This document shows, one piece after another, positions 27,430-36,517 of a DNA stretch of 64,000 bases. Position numbers and translations under genes: made by a program. Origin of the DNA: DATAXI01 sp963756185 (GTDB lineage Bacteria > Verrucomicrobiota > Verrucomicrobiia > Chthoniobacterales > Chthoniobacteraceae); the NCBI GenBank assembly GCA_963756185.1, contig CAVWMS010000002.1, forward strand, positions 248,001 through 312,000, given 5' to 3'. Every line of letters starts with the position of its first letter. Position 1 is the first letter of the stretch. The notes under the pieces were generated by a model. It saw only the letters and a list, made by a program, of their open reading frames with translations, did not search any database and had not been told where the DNA came from.

Positions 27430-27443
27430 GGAAACCGCCGCAA
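27418..27443 (+). terminator. Hairpin over the surface-protein stop codon
   Basis: TTGCGGCGGT and ACCGCCGCAA form a perfect 10-bp stem around a 6-nt loop. The TAA stop codon of the propeller protein lies at the 3' end of the left arm and in the loop. A weak T-rich stretch follows. It fits a transcription terminator closing the gene. Confidence 0.5.
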
Positions 27444-27610
27444 TCCTTCCCGTTTCCATGGCAAAAGCCATGGGTTTGGGAGGAGGCACGCCCTACCCCT
27501 TGTTAGAAACAAGGAATTCCAGGCTCGCCGCTGATCGCGCCTTTGACCGCCAATCTGACCGCCCGCATGAGCGTCTCGCTAACCGCGTGTTCGACAGCGC
27601 CTCTGAATCC

Positions 27611-28072
27611 ATGATGGATGCCACCGACCTAGCGGCAAAAACGCAGCGATTCAACGAAGCCGCGCGCGCGTTTACGCCACCTTCACCCAGCCGTCACGCA
27701 AAGCTGATGCCGTTCAAGGACGGCATTGTGGAACTGCGGCAAAAGGGGGCATCGACTCGGCTCATTCGCGAGTTGCTCGCCACGGTCAACGTGGCAGTCA
27801 GCACGGAAACCATCGCGAGGTTCCTCGCGGAAGTAAACGGAGAGTCGCCGTCGCGGCGAAAGCCGAAGCGTCCGGGGCGAGAACGTCCCGCCAACTTGCC
27901 AGACATGCAGCCAACACCGCCAGCCGCGCCAGCGGGCGTCCGGCCCGTCACCGCGCCTTTGATCGCGGCGTCACCGCCACTGCCAGCCTCCGGTCATTCT
28001 CAATCCGGCGCCGCGCTGTCGGAACGTCCGCGCACACGCGGACCCCGCATCGCCGACCCAGCCAACCTCTGA
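27611..28072 (+). CDS. Conjugation-associated protein of unknown function
   Basis: The product has 153 residues from ATG 27611, where clear protein-like sequence starts; an in-frame ATG at 27458 would add 51 poorly structured residues. The N-terminal half is DATDLAAKTQRFNEAARAF, then LMPFKDGIVELRQKGASTR and LIRELLATVNVAVSTETIAR, with a helix-turn-helix-like rhythm resembling small transfer-region regulators. The tail is Pro/Ala/Arg-rich and probably disordered. It precedes the ParA-like gene by 27 bp on the same strand and should be the first gene of the parA-membrane protein-coupling protein operon. DNA binding is inferred from the helical pattern and basic tail. Confidence 0.6.
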   Translation: MMDATDLAAKTQRFNEAARAFTPPSPSRHAKLMPFKDGIVELRQKGASTRLIRELLATVNVAVSTETIARFLAEVNGESPSRRKPKRPGRERPANLPDMQPTPPAAPAGVRPVTAPLIAASPPLPASGHSQSGAALSERPRTRGPRIADPANL

Positions 28073-28099
28073 TCAATCCCACATTCACCACCAAATCTT

Positions 28100-28831
28100 A
28101 TGTCTCAGCAAATCAACCTCGTCATTAACGGCAAAGGCGGCGTCGGCAAGAGCTTCGTCGCCACAAACCTCGTCCAATACTTCAAAGATCGGCAACTCGT
28201 TCACCACGTCATCGACACCGACCATGAAAACTCGACGCTCAAGCGTTTCCACCCGGAAGCGCAGTTCATCAATCTCGAAGAGGAGCGTGAAATTGACGGC
28301 GTACTCGACGCCGCAGAATCCTGCGACCTGCTGGTCGTTGACTGCCGGGCAGCCTCGACCGATCTGTTCGTGTCCTTCTTTGAGGAAGTCTGCCTGGAGG
28401 AGGTCCTCGCAAAGCTGGACGCGCGTCTGACCGTCATTTGTCCCGTCAATCACGAAGCGGACAGCGTGGAGCAGATTCGCGTCCTCTCCTCCACCTGGGG
28501 GCCTGCCTGCCAGTGGATTATCGTGAAGAACGAAGCCCACTGCGAAACCTTCAAACTCTACGATTCCAGCAAGGTCCGTCGCTACCTACTGGATTCCCTG
28601 CAAGCGCGGGAGATTTCGATGAAGCGCCTGCATAATTGGCTCGTAACTGCATTCAACGAGCACGGCGTCACGGCGACCGGCGCCCTCAAGCATCCCGGCT
28701 TCAATCTGCTCGACCGGCAGCGGGTGAAGCGGTGGCAAACCGCGCTCTACGGGCAGTTCGACCTTGTTTCCGAACTCCTGTTGCCGGCTGCGTCACAGCC
28801 GTCTGGAATGGTCGCTGGAAAGCCGCAATGA
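28100..28831 (+). CDS. ParA/MinD-like ATPase of the transfer region
   Basis: The product has 243 residues. The Walker A-type deviant motif is at 11-19 (GKGGVGKSF), a switch-like VIDTDHENS near 39-47, and DLLVVDCRAA near 77-86 as Walker B. The C-terminal half is less conserved. ParA-like proteins move or position DNA or protein complexes; those encoded in conjugation regions (TraL- or VirC1-like) bring the relaxosome to the coupling protein. The stop overlaps the next start (ATGA at 28828), so translation is coupled to the membrane gene. The partner ParB is absent, which favours a transfer role over plasmid partition. Confidence 0.8.
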   Translation: MSQQINLVINGKGGVGKSFVATNLVQYFKDRQLVHHVIDTDHENSTLKRFHPEAQFINLEEEREIDGVLDAAESCDLLVVDCRAASTDLFVSFFEEVCLEEVLAKLDARLTVICPVNHEADSVEQIRVLSSTWGPACQWIIVKNEAHCETFKLYDSSKVRRYLLDSLQAREISMKRLHNWLVTAFNEHGVTATGALKHPGFNLLDRQRVKRWQTALYGQFDLVSELLLPAASQPSGMVAGKPQ

Positions 28832-29184
28832 CCGGTGAAGAATCACTGGCTTTGGCAGTCGCCGAGTGGCGGCGCAAGCACGGCATAGCCGAAGGCGATC
28901 CAGCGATTGCGATGCTCGACCTGGTTCGCCTCTATCTTCGGCATGCGCGCGAGATCGAGGACGATCCGGATTCCCCGCCGCCGCCGTTCGAAAACTTTCG
29001 GCGCACCATTGAATTACTTGATCGGCGCTCGAAATCCTTCGTTCAGCAAGCAGCCGACATCATGGGCGAACTGCGCCGGTTCGGACAATCGGTCGAGCGG
29101 ATTAACCAAAGTCGCATTGTTACATACGTCGCACTTGTCGCATTCGGCATCCTGACCGGGTTTCTCTTGAAGAGTTATTTATGA
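28828..29184 (+). CDS. Small membrane protein, probable coupling-protein partner
   Basis: The product has 118 residues. There is one C-terminal membrane segment (IVTYVALVAFGILTGFLL, about 98-116), preceded by a coiled-coil-like stretch (FENFRRTIELLDRRSKSF). The start overlaps the ParA-like stop, and its own stop overlaps the start of the coupling protein (ATGA at 29181). Such tail-anchored proteins in the same position (TraM/TraL-like in several conjugation systems) bridge the ATPase and coupling protein. That role is inferred from order and topology; the sequence is not matched to a named family. Confidence 0.65.
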   Translation: MTGEESLALAVAEWRRKHGIAEGDPAIAMLDLVRLYLRHAREIEDDPDSPPPPFENFRRTIELLDRRSKSFVQQAADIMGELRRFGQSVERINQSRIVTYVALVAFGILTGFLLKSYL

Positions 29185-30596
29185 CAGGTTTCTACGGGTA
29201 CTGTATTTCTGGCCTGCTTTGGGTCACAGCGGCCACGCTCCTCGCCATTCACATCCTCCGGAAACCAAAGCGGTGCGCTATTGTCCGGCTCGGCGGATTT
29301 CTTTGGACCAGAGCTGACTTTTGCCGGGGTTGGCTCATCACGGGTGATACCGGCTCAGGCAAAACAAGGTCCGGCATCACGCAATTGCTCTTCCAAATCT
29401 TTCAGAACGAGCCGACCTGGGGTGGCCTCTGCATTGACGACAAGGGGCTTTATTGGGAGACCCTGTGCGAAATGGCCCGTCACTTTGGCCGGCTGGACGA
29501 CCTCATCTTGCTCCAGGTTCGCCCGGAAGACGCGGATACGAACTGGCGGCCTCGGCACATTTACAATCTTACTTCCGACCTCGGCATCCCGTACAACACC
29601 TTCGCCAAGGCTATCGTGGATACGGCGTCTTCGCTGGGCCAATCGGGTGACAAGGGATTCTTTCGCAACCAGGCGCAAACCCACATTGCCGTGGCGTTGG
29701 AAACCCTTCGGGAGATCGGAGCCGACGTGAGCCTCGAGAATGCTCATCGCCTGCTTCTCGACCAATCTGAACTCGACGAAGCTCTCGGTGATCTGGCGTC
29801 CGGCGAACAGACCTTCCGGCGCCAGGAACTCAGTGCTCACTTCACCAACCGATTTGTTTCTCAGCCTCCTGAACAGATAGCCGGTGTGAAGGAAACCATC
29901 GCCAACTACCTTCAGCCGTTCATCACACCCGAAATCGCGGAGGTGTTCTGTGTAGATCGGAACACCTTCGACTTCGCTGACATCGACCGCGGAAAAATCA
30001 TCTGCGTGGCAATGCCCCAGAAGTTCCAGCTTGAACGCCGTTATGTGAATACGTTTTTGAAGATGCTCTTTTACACCCACGCTCTCCGGCGCTTCGATAA
30101 GCCGGTGGAAGAGCGGCGGGGCGATAACCTCCTCATTCTATGGGCCGACGAAGCACAGCGCTTCGTGTCAGCATCCGAAGACGGGATGAGCGACTACAAC
30201 TGCATCGACGTGATTCGTGAAGCACAGGCAACGGTTGTCGCCGCAGCGCAGTCGTCTACATCTTTCATTCCGCCTCTGGGCCGGGAAAAGACGCGTGTGT
30301 TCACTCTCAATCTTCGCAACCGCCTAATCTTCAAAGCGGCCGACGAAGAGGGCGCCCTGGAGAGCGCCGACTTTCTCGGCAGGCACCGCGTCATCAAAAA
30401 GTCGTGGGGCTATTCCGGAGGGAGGATGTCCCGCAACTTTTCGGAGCAGGAGGAGCACAAGATCAAACCGCACATTCTCCGCTCGATGCCTAAGCACGCC
30501 GCTGTCGTCGTCCATTGTGAGCGCGGACATCGGCGAAAACTGCTGCCGCCCATCGAACCGAACGGGAAGGTGTGCGCTTGGTTTCGCCGAAGGTAG
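29181..30596 (+). CDS. Type IV coupling protein (VirD4/TraG-like)
   Basis: The product has 471 residues. One N-terminal membrane helix (YCISGLLWVTAATLLAIHIL) precedes the ATPase. Walker A is LITGDTGSGKTRSG (about 52-65), Walker B LLILWADEAQRFVS (about 313-326), followed by a sensor-like VVAAAQSST. The protein is shorter than typical VirD4 (about 600-650) and lacks a long N-terminal domain, but the conserved order AMPQKFQLERRYVN-ADEAQ is kept. It links the DNA-relaxase complex to the mating-pair pore. It closes an operon with the ParA-like and membrane genes, and palindrome copy 4 follows 45 bp later. Confidence 0.88.
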   Translation: MTGFYGYCISGLLWVTAATLLAIHILRKPKRCAIVRLGGFLWTRADFCRGWLITGDTGSGKTRSGITQLLFQIFQNEPTWGGLCIDDKGLYWETLCEMARHFGRLDDLILLQVRPEDADTNWRPRHIYNLTSDLGIPYNTFAKAIVDTASSLGQSGDKGFFRNQAQTHIAVALETLREIGADVSLENAHRLLLDQSELDEALGDLASGEQTFRRQELSAHFTNRFVSQPPEQIAGVKETIANYLQPFITPEIAEVFCVDRNTFDFADIDRGKIICVAMPQKFQLERRYVNTFLKMLFYTHALRRFDKPVEERRGDNLLILWADEAQRFVSASEDGMSDYNCIDVIREAQATVVAAAQSSTSFIPPLGREKTRVFTLNLRNRLIFKAADEEGALESADFLGRHRVIKKSWGYSGGRMSRNFSEQEEHKIKPHILRSMPKHAAVVVHCERGHRRKLLPPIEPNGKVCAWFRRR

Positions 30597-30641
30597 GGGA
30601 ACCAAAATCATTCATCTGGATCGCCCAGAGATTGCGAGATT

Positions 30642-30657
30642 GCTCCCGCGCGGGAGC
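30642..30657. promoter_or_regulatory. Element palindrome copy 4
   Basis: A perfect GCTCCCGCGCGGGAGC in the 161-bp gap between the coupling protein and the methylase-helicase, 33 nt before an ATG at 30691 that opens a 19-codon frame. Confidence 0.6.
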
Positions 30658-30690
30658 AGACCAGCCGCATCGGCTTGGCATGATCCATCC

Positions 30691-30750
30691 ATGAACTGGA
30701 AATCGCTTTCCCGGTTGCCTCAAAGAATGTCCGTTTTGCTCTTCGCTTGA
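30691..30750 (+). CDS. Possible 19-residue leader peptide
   Basis: A short frame, MNWKSLSRLPQRMSVLLFA, ends eight bases before the ATG of the methylase-helicase. Its start is at the distance from palindrome copy 4 that other element genes show. It may be a leader peptide that couples translation to the long gene, or the first codons of that gene if one base is missing. Coding status is uncertain. Confidence 0.3.
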   Translation: MNWKSLSRLPQRMSVLLFA

Positions 30751-30757
30751 ATTGATT

Positions 30758-33700
30758 ATGCTTCGGCGTAGTAGCAGGGCAGACGCCCACGAGCACGAAA
30801 ATCACCAACTCAACCTCTTCGATTTTTCCCGATCTTATGAGCCAATCCTTTTGCCTCACTCAATACGGCCTGATGGCGGAGAAGCACTGGCGGGAGTTCC
30901 GTCCGAGGATGGTGCGGGAATTGGAGACGCAGGGCCGGCTGATGGAGGCGCTCTGGGAGGCGCAGGAGACCACATTGGACGAAATGGAAGCACTCACCCG
31001 TCAATTGGAGACGGAGCAGCATCTAACGGCGCAGCAAGCGGAAATCCAGGCGTGGGAGATGATTCGGGAGAAATATATTCTCCTGCCGCCCGAAGAGCCC
31101 CCGAGCGTCTAAACGGCCGCAACTATCGCATTACGGGCGAAGACCGGCTGGGACAGGGTTCCCTGAAGCAGAAGTGCCGCGACAACTTCGCCGCGATCCA
31201 AACGGTGCAGCAGCTCGCCAAGCAAGGCCGAGCGCCGACCGAAGAAGAGAGGCGCACCCTGGTGCGATATGTCGGATGGGGTGGCATTCCGCAGGTTTTC
31301 GCGTGGGATGTCGGCGGGGAGTGGGATGCGGAACGAAAGAAACTGAAGAATCTGCTGAGTGAGAGTGAATACGAGGCCGCGCGAGCCTCGACGTTGAACG
31401 CGCACTACACGTCGCCGGCCATCATCGGCGGCATCTATGAGGCCGTCCAGCGGTTCGGGTTCAACGGCGGGCGGGTGCTTGAGCCGGCTCTCGGCATCGG
31501 CCATTTCTTCGGCCTAATGCCAGAAGAGATTGCCGGCCGGTCCAGGCTCACCGGCATCGAACTAGACCCGCTCACCGCGAGCATCGCCCAACATCTTTAC
31601 CCGGATGCCGATATTCGTGCGCAAGGTTTTGAGAAAAGCGCGCTGGTGGACGGCTCGTTCGATCTCGCGATTTCGAATGTCCCGTTTGGCGACTACAAAC
31701 TCCACGATCCGCAGTTTGATGAAGAGAACTTCCTCATTCACGACTACTTCTTCGCAAAAGGCATTCAGAAAGTCCGGCCCGAGGGTTTGATGATCTTCAT
31801 CAGTTCGAAGGGTACGCTGGACAAGGTCAATTCCCATCTCCGCGATTACCTCCATGACCGCGCGGCATTTCTCGGCGCGATCCGTCTGCCAAATACGGCT
31901 TTCAAACAGAATGCAAATACCGAAGTCACGACGGATATAATCTTCTTTCGGAAACTGGCGGATGGCGAACATCCAACTGGTCCCGCCTGGCTGAACCTCG
32001 CCGAGCACATCAATGGCGACGGGATTCCCTTCCAGATCAACGAATACTTCGCAGCCAATCCACACATGATGCTTGGCACGATGGCGAACGAGGGGACGAT
32101 GTATCGGCAGAATGAGCCGGCCTTGATTCCCGACGGCCGCGACCTGGGCGCCGCCTTACACGAAGCCGTGGCGACTCTGCCAACGGGCATCTACACGGCA
32201 CAGGAACAGGCCAATGCTCCACGTCCACGCATTGAGGGGGAGGCGGAAATACTTGCTCCGGGGCATGTAAAGGAGAACGCCTTCGTGCTTCACGATGGCG
32301 TCATAATGATCCGCGCAGGACCGACGCTGGCGCCCGTCACGAACATTCCCGATGAAACAGCCAGACGAATTCGGGGGCTGATCAAAGTCCGCGATGCGGT
32401 GCGGGAGACGCTGCGGACGCAACTCCAATTCGACGGTGAGGAAACGGTGGTCGATGCGCGCCGACAGCTAAATTTCCAGTACGACCAGTTCATCTCCCGT
32501 TTCGGTCCAATCAATGACACTGCCAACCGGCGCGCGTTTCGTGGCGATCCTGACCTTCCGTTGCTTTGTTCGCTCGAGGACTACAACGACGAGACCAGGA
32601 AGGCTGTCAAAACGGCGATCTTTCGTGAGCGCACGATTCATCGAACAAAGACGGCGCAGGCCGCGGAAACGCCACAAGACGCTTTGGTGCTTACGTTGAA
32701 CGAACTGGGACGAGTGGATTTTGCCCGGATGGAAAGGCTTCTGAGCAGGCCATCCGAGGAATTCGTCCCCGAGCTCAAGGGGTTGGTCTATCGCAATCCA
32801 CAGACGGAGCGATGGGAGACGGAAGACCAATACCTTTCCGGCGACGTGCGCGTAAAATTGGAGGATGCCCGGGCGGCGGCAGCGGCGAATCCGGCTTACC
32901 AGGAGAATGTCACCGCTCTTGAGGCGGTGCAGCCCGCTGACTTGAGCGCGTCTGAAATCGACGCCCGTCTGGGTGCGGTTTGGATTCCGCCGGCGGACGT
33001 GGAAACTTTTGCGAAGTCGCTCCTTGGCGCGGACGGCATCACAGTTTCCCACGCGGCGGCAGTAGGCACATGGTTCATCAAGGGCGACTACAGTGCTCGG
33101 GCCGCTGTGGCGAACACGACCGAATGGGGCACCGACCGCTATTCGGCGCTGGAACTGATCCAGAACGCGCTCAACCTGAAAACACCGACCGTCTATGACC
33201 GCGATCCAAAGACCGACGCTGCCGTAATCAATCCGCAGCAGACCGAGGGAGCGCGAGACAAGCTGGAGAAGATCAAAGAGCGATTCAAAGCTTGGATTTG
33301 GGAAGACGGCGAACGCCGCGAAAGGCTCTGCCGCAAATACAACGACGAATTTAACAGCGTTCGGCTCCGAGTCTTCAACGGCAGTCATCTGACTCTGCCA
33401 TCCAGCAGCCAGCAGATCGTTTTACGGCCCCATCAGAAGAATGCCGTTTGGCGGATCGTGCAGAGCGACAACACGTTGCTCGCGCATGCGGTGGGAGCCG
33501 GAAAAACATACACGATGGTCGCGGCAGCGATTGAGTTGAAGCGGCTTGGCCTCGCGAGCAAGCCCATGTTCGCCGTACCCAATCACATGCTGGCGCAATT
33601 TTCCGCCGAATTGCTCACGCTGTACCCAACAGCCAACATCCTCGTTGCCGGAAAGGAAGACTTCGAGGCGTCGAAACGGGCGCGTCTTTTCAGCCGGATC

Positions 33701-35914
33701 GCGACGGGAAATTGGGACGGAGTGATCGTCACGCATTCCAGTTTTGAGAAAATCCCCGTGTCGCTTGAAACGCGGCGAGCCTTCATTGACGAACAGCTTT
33801 ACGAAATCGAGCGAGCCATTCGTGAACAGAAGAGCGAACGGGGCACGCGGCTCGTAAAGGAGCTTGAGCGAGTGAAGCGCCGCCTGACCGCTAAACTCGA
33901 ATCGCTTTCCGCGGAGCACAAAAAGGACAAGACGCTAACCTTTGAAGAACTCGGAATTGACCGCCTCTTTATCGACGAGGCCCACAAGTTCAAGAATCTG
34001 TTTTACGTGACGAAGATGACGCGCGTGGCCGGACTGCCGCAAACGGCTTCCGAGCGCGCGTTCGATCTATTCCTCAAGGTTCAGCATATCCAGGAGAAGA
34101 ATAAGGGTGGCGGCGTGGTCTTCGCGACGGGCACGCCAATCTCCAACACGATGGCCGAAATGTTCACGATGCAGCGGTATCTGCAAATGACCGCGCTGCG
34201 GCGTAACCGGCTACAGCATTTCGATTCGTGGGCGGGCACGTTCGGCGAGACTGTGACCTCGATGGAACTCAGCCCGGACGGTAGCGGCTATCGGTTGCAA
34301 AGCCGCTTCGCGCGATTCGTCAATGTTCCCGAACTCATGCAGCAGTATCGCCAGGTTGCCGATGTGCAGACGGCGGAGATGTTGAAATTGCCCGTTCCGA
34401 AATTGGACCAGGGTCGGCCCGTCACCATCAGCGCGCCAACCAGCCCGGAGTTGAAGCGGTTTGTCGATCAACTCGTCAAACGTACCGAAAGGATCAAAAG
34501 TGGAAAAGTCGATCCGCGCGACGACAACATGCTCAAAATCACGACCGAGGGACGAAAGGCCGCACTCGATCTTCGTCTCGTGCTCCCACGGATTCGTGAC
34601 AATCCGGATTCCAAAACGAATCAGGCTGTTGAGAAAATCCACCAAGTCTGGGCTGATTCGGCGCCTCAGAAAGGCACGCAACTCGTCTTTTGCGACCTCT
34701 CCACGCCTCAGCAGGGCGGCAGAGGGTTTTCCGTCTATAACGACGTGCGCGACAAGCTCCTCGCACGTGGCATCCCTGCCACCGAAATCGCATTCATCCA
34801 AGACTGCAACGATGACACGGCGAAAGCCTCGCTCTTCAAGGCCGTCCGCGAAGGCAAGGTGCGCGTGCTTTTTGGCAGCACTGCCAAGATGGGGGAGGGA
34901 ACGAACGTGCAGAAGAGGCTTGTAGCTCTTCATCACCTCGACGCGCCATGGCGCCCAGCCGACATTGAGCAACGCGAGGGCCGCATTATCCGACAGGGCA
35001 ACCAAAACGAATACGTGAAAATATTTCGTTATGTCACCGAAGGCAGCTTCGACGCCTATATGTGGCAAACACTCGAAACCAAATGCCGCTTTATTGCACA
35101 GGTGATGAATGGCGACGCGACCGTCCGCCGTGCCGAAGACGTGGACGCAGCGGCGCTTACGTACGCGGAGGTCAAAGCCATCGCGTCAGGCAACCCACTC
35201 GTCATCGAAAAGGCAGGAGTCGATGCCGAGGTCATGCGCCTCACGCGGCTGAAAAAGCAACACTCCGAGAGCCTTTATCAAATGCGTTATCGCGTCAAGA
35301 GCTTGGGCGAAAGCATACAGATGGCCGAGCGAGACATCGTGAACATCCGCGAAGACCTACGGGTGCGCACCAGCACACGCGGCGATAATTTTTCAATGGT
35401 TGTGAAAAAGGAGACGTTCACCGATCGCGCGAAAGCCGGCCGTGCCCTCGTCTTTATCGCCGCCGCAATGAGGCCATTCCAATCGACGAACGCCATAGGC
35501 AACGTCGGCGGATTTCCCATCTCGATCCACAAGTTCGACGAACGCGTCAATCTCACGATTCACGGCAAGAACACCTACAACGCCAACGTCAGCGACAGCG
35601 CGCTTGGCACCATAGCGTCTGTTGAACACGCGCTGGAGAGCATGGAAGACCGGCTCCGCGAGCGCGAATCCGACCTAAAGCAGTATCGCAAGCAAAGCGA
35701 GGATTTGACCAGGCAACTCGATCATCCATTCGAGCACGAGGAGAAGCTAACGACCGCCACCAAGCGCCAGCAGGAGATTGTTGCTGCATTGGACATCACA
35801 AAGAACCAAGCGTCCGCCAAGGTAGACGAAGGATCGGAGCAAGCGGCCGAGGTCATTCAGGAAAAACCGCAGCAAGCCCGTCGAAAACGAATCGTCGCCA
35901 GCATCGGCGGATGA
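30758..35914 (+). CDS. Giant N6-adenine methylase-SNF2 helicase fusion
   Basis: The product has 1718 residues from ATG 30758 (a TTG two codons earlier is possible). After a Gly/Ala/Asp-rich linker, RNYRITGEDRLGQG starts the conserved part. The methylase domain has VLEPALGIGHFFG and the motif IV variant AISNVPFGDY (about 255-310). The SNF2-like helicase has LLAHAVGAGKTYTMV (about 907-920), LFIDEAHKFKNL, VFATGTPISNTMAEM and EQREGRIIRQGNQN. A coiled-coil tail (about 1630-1690) ends the protein. Proteins of this class are carried by plasmids and conjugative elements and are thought to protect incoming DNA from restriction (DarB/BmhA-like). The first 350 nt also encode a TnpV-like protein in another frame. 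Confidence 0.85.
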   Translation: MLRRSSRADAHEHENHQLNLFDFSRSYEPILLPHSIRPDGGEALAGVPSEDGAGIGDAGPADGGALGGAGDHIGRNGSTHPSIGDGAASNGAASGNPGVGDDSGEIYSPAARRAPERLNGRNYRITGEDRLGQGSLKQKCRDNFAAIQTVQQLAKQGRAPTEEERRTLVRYVGWGGIPQVFAWDVGGEWDAERKKLKNLLSESEYEAARASTLNAHYTSPAIIGGIYEAVQRFGFNGGRVLEPALGIGHFFGLMPEEIAGRSRLTGIELDPLTASIAQHLYPDADIRAQGFEKSALVDGSFDLAISNVPFGDYKLHDPQFDEENFLIHDYFFAKGIQKVRPEGLMIFISSKGTLDKVNSHLRDYLHDRAAFLGAIRLPNTAFKQNANTEVTTDIIFFRKLADGEHPTGPAWLNLAEHINGDGIPFQINEYFAANPHMMLGTMANEGTMYRQNEPALIPDGRDLGAALHEAVATLPTGIYTAQEQANAPRPRIEGEAEILAPGHVKENAFVLHDGVIMIRAGPTLAPVTNIPDETARRIRGLIKVRDAVRETLRTQLQFDGEETVVDARRQLNFQYDQFISRFGPINDTANRRAFRGDPDLPLLCSLEDYNDETRKAVKTAIFRERTIHRTKTAQAAETPQDALVLTLNELGRVDFARMERLLSRPSEEFVPELKGLVYRNPQTERWETEDQYLSGDVRVKLEDARAAAAANPAYQENVTALEAVQPADLSASEIDARLGAVWIPPADVETFAKSLLGADGITVSHAAAVGTWFIKGDYSARAAVANTTEWGTDRYSALELIQNALNLKTPTVYDRDPKTDAAVINPQQTEGARDKLEKIKERFKAWIWEDGERRERLCRKYNDEFNSVRLRVFNGSHLTLPSSSQQIVLRPHQKNAVWRIVQSDNTLLAHAVGAGKTYTMVAAAIELKRLGLASKPMFAVPNHMLAQFSAELLTLYPTANILVAGKEDFEASKRARLFSRIATGNWDGVIVTHSSFEKIPVSLETRRAFIDEQLYEIERAIREQKSERGTRLVKELERVKRRLTAKLESLSAEHKKDKTLTFEELGIDRLFIDEAHKFKNLFYVTKMTRVAGLPQTASERAFDLFLKVQHIQEKNKGGGVVFATGTPISNTMAEMFTMQRYLQMTALRRNRLQHFDSWAGTFGETVTSMELSPDGSGYRLQSRFARFVNVPELMQQYRQVADVQTAEMLKLPVPKLDQGRPVTISAPTSPELKRFVDQLVKRTERIKSGKVDPRDDNMLKITTEGRKAALDLRLVLPRIRDNPDSKTNQAVEKIHQVWADSAPQKGTQLVFCDLSTPQQGGRGFSVYNDVRDKLLARGIPATEIAFIQDCNDDTAKASLFKAVREGKVRVLFGSTAKMGEGTNVQKRLVALHHLDAPWRPADIEQREGRIIRQGNQNEYVKIFRYVTEGSFDAYMWQTLETKCRFIAQVMNGDATVRRAEDVDAAALTYAEVKAIASGNPLVIEKAGVDAEVMRLTRLKKQHSESLYQMRYRVKSLGESIQMAERDIVNIREDLRVRTSTRGDNFSMVVKKETFTDRAKAGRALVFIAAAMRPFQSTNAIGNVGGFPISIHKFDERVNLTIHGKNTYNANVSDSALGTIASVEHALESMEDRLRERESDLKQYRKQSEDLTRQLDHPFEHEEKLTTATKRQQEIVAALDITKNQASAKVDEGSEQAAEVIQEKPQQARRKRIVASIGG
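30837..31112 (+). CDS. TnpV-like protein nested in the methylase-helicase gene
   Basis: The product has 91 residues, read in a different frame from the long gene that surrounds it. The sequence is protein-like throughout: LTQYGLMAEKHWREFRPRMV, then LMEALWEAQETTLDEMEALT and IQAWEMIREKYILLPPEE. The YGxM...YLKEHRP...L...GKL...EIDEQA pattern and helical periodicity match the transposon-encoded TnpV family of small helical proteins. In the surrounding frame the same DNA gives only a Gly/Ala/Asp-rich linker. Both frames seem to be kept, a case of overlapping genes. Function of TnpV-like proteins is unknown. Confidence 0.6.
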   Translation: MSQSFCLTQYGLMAEKHWREFRPRMVRELETQGRLMEALWEAQETTLDEMEALTRQLETEQHLTAQQAEIQAWEMIREKYILLPPEEPPSV

Positions 35915-36035
35915 TTTTCCTGGTGCCTTCAACACGATGTTGGCAGGTATGCGGCTGAGGCGGGACGTATTTCGCAGGGTAGTGTCTCAACCGCATACCG
36001 TCCAGTGACTCGCTTGCCCGGAGCCGCCGCGTGGT

Positions 36036-36053
36036 CCGCCGATGGATCGGCGG
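36036..36053 (+). terminator. Hairpin downstream of the methylase-helicase
   Basis: CCGCCGAT and ATCGGCGG form an 8-bp perfect stem with a 2-nt centre, and outer arms AGCCGCCG/CGGCGGCT can pair alternatively. CTTCCATTTTC follows. It lies 121 nt after the helicase stop and ahead of the next promoter, as expected for a terminator. Confidence 0.45.
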
Positions 36054-36165
36054 CTTCCATTTTCAGATTTTCGCGGTAAGGGGTTCCGGCCTGGCTGTTC
36101 TCCGGGAATTCCTCGGGTCGCTTCTGTCCGCGCGCGCTCGCATCAAATTTTTCGGAAAAAATCCG

Positions 36166-36193
36166 TTGACACATGGTAAGAATCCGTTACCAT
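36166..36193 (+). promoter_or_regulatory. Promoter with overlapping operator for the nucleotide-enzyme operon
   Basis: TTGACA at 36166-36171 and TACCAT at 36188-36193, 16 bp apart, look like a sigma-70 promoter. An inverted repeat ATGGTAA (36173-36179) and TTACCAT (36187-36193) with a 7-bp spacer covers the spacer and the -10 element, and a further half-site CGGTAAT follows at 36194. A repressor bound here would block the promoter; the XRE protein of the operon is the natural candidate. The first ATG is only about 18 bp beyond, so the leader is very short. Confidence 0.65.
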
Positions 36194-36211
36194 CGGTAAT
36201 AATTTCCTGTC

Positions 36212-36517
36212 ATGTCAGAACACACATCAGAGACAATTCGCGACCACATAATCGCTGCGCTCCATGATCTGCTCGGTGATAAAGATGTTGGGAGCATCGA
36301 CGACGACACAAATCCGATTGACCAACTCGGCCTGCGAAGCCCGGATGGGGTGGATTTTGCGTGCGAACTGAGCGTGCGACTTGGATTTGAAATTCCAGAC
36401 AAGCTTAATCCGCTGGTCGATGATGAACGGCGACGGGGTCGAACGGTACGTGAAATGGTTTTGGTTGTCAGTGAAATAGTCGGAGTTCAACGGGAGGGCA
36501 GCTATGGCCGACGCTGA
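36212..36517 (+). CDS. Acyl-carrier-protein-like protein
   Basis: The product has 101 residues. The four-helix ACP pattern is visible: IRDHIIAALHDLLGDKDVGS, then a loop with DQLGLRSPDGVDFACEL, and a last helix VREMVLVVSEIVG. The serine at residue 43 takes the place of the phosphopantetheine-bearing serine of the GxDSL motif, although the flanking DSL is RSP here, so modification is uncertain. An ACP at the head of an operon of a repressor, peptidase and nucleotide enzymes is odd. It could be a carrier, a phage-enzyme decoy or a regulator. Its stop overlaps the XRE start by 14 nt. Almost no 5' leader is available. Confidence 0.6.
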   Translation: MSEHTSETIRDHIIAALHDLLGDKDVGSIDDDTNPIDQLGLRSPDGVDFACELSVRLGFEIPDKLNPLVDDERRRGRTVREMVLVVSEIVGVQREGSYGRR

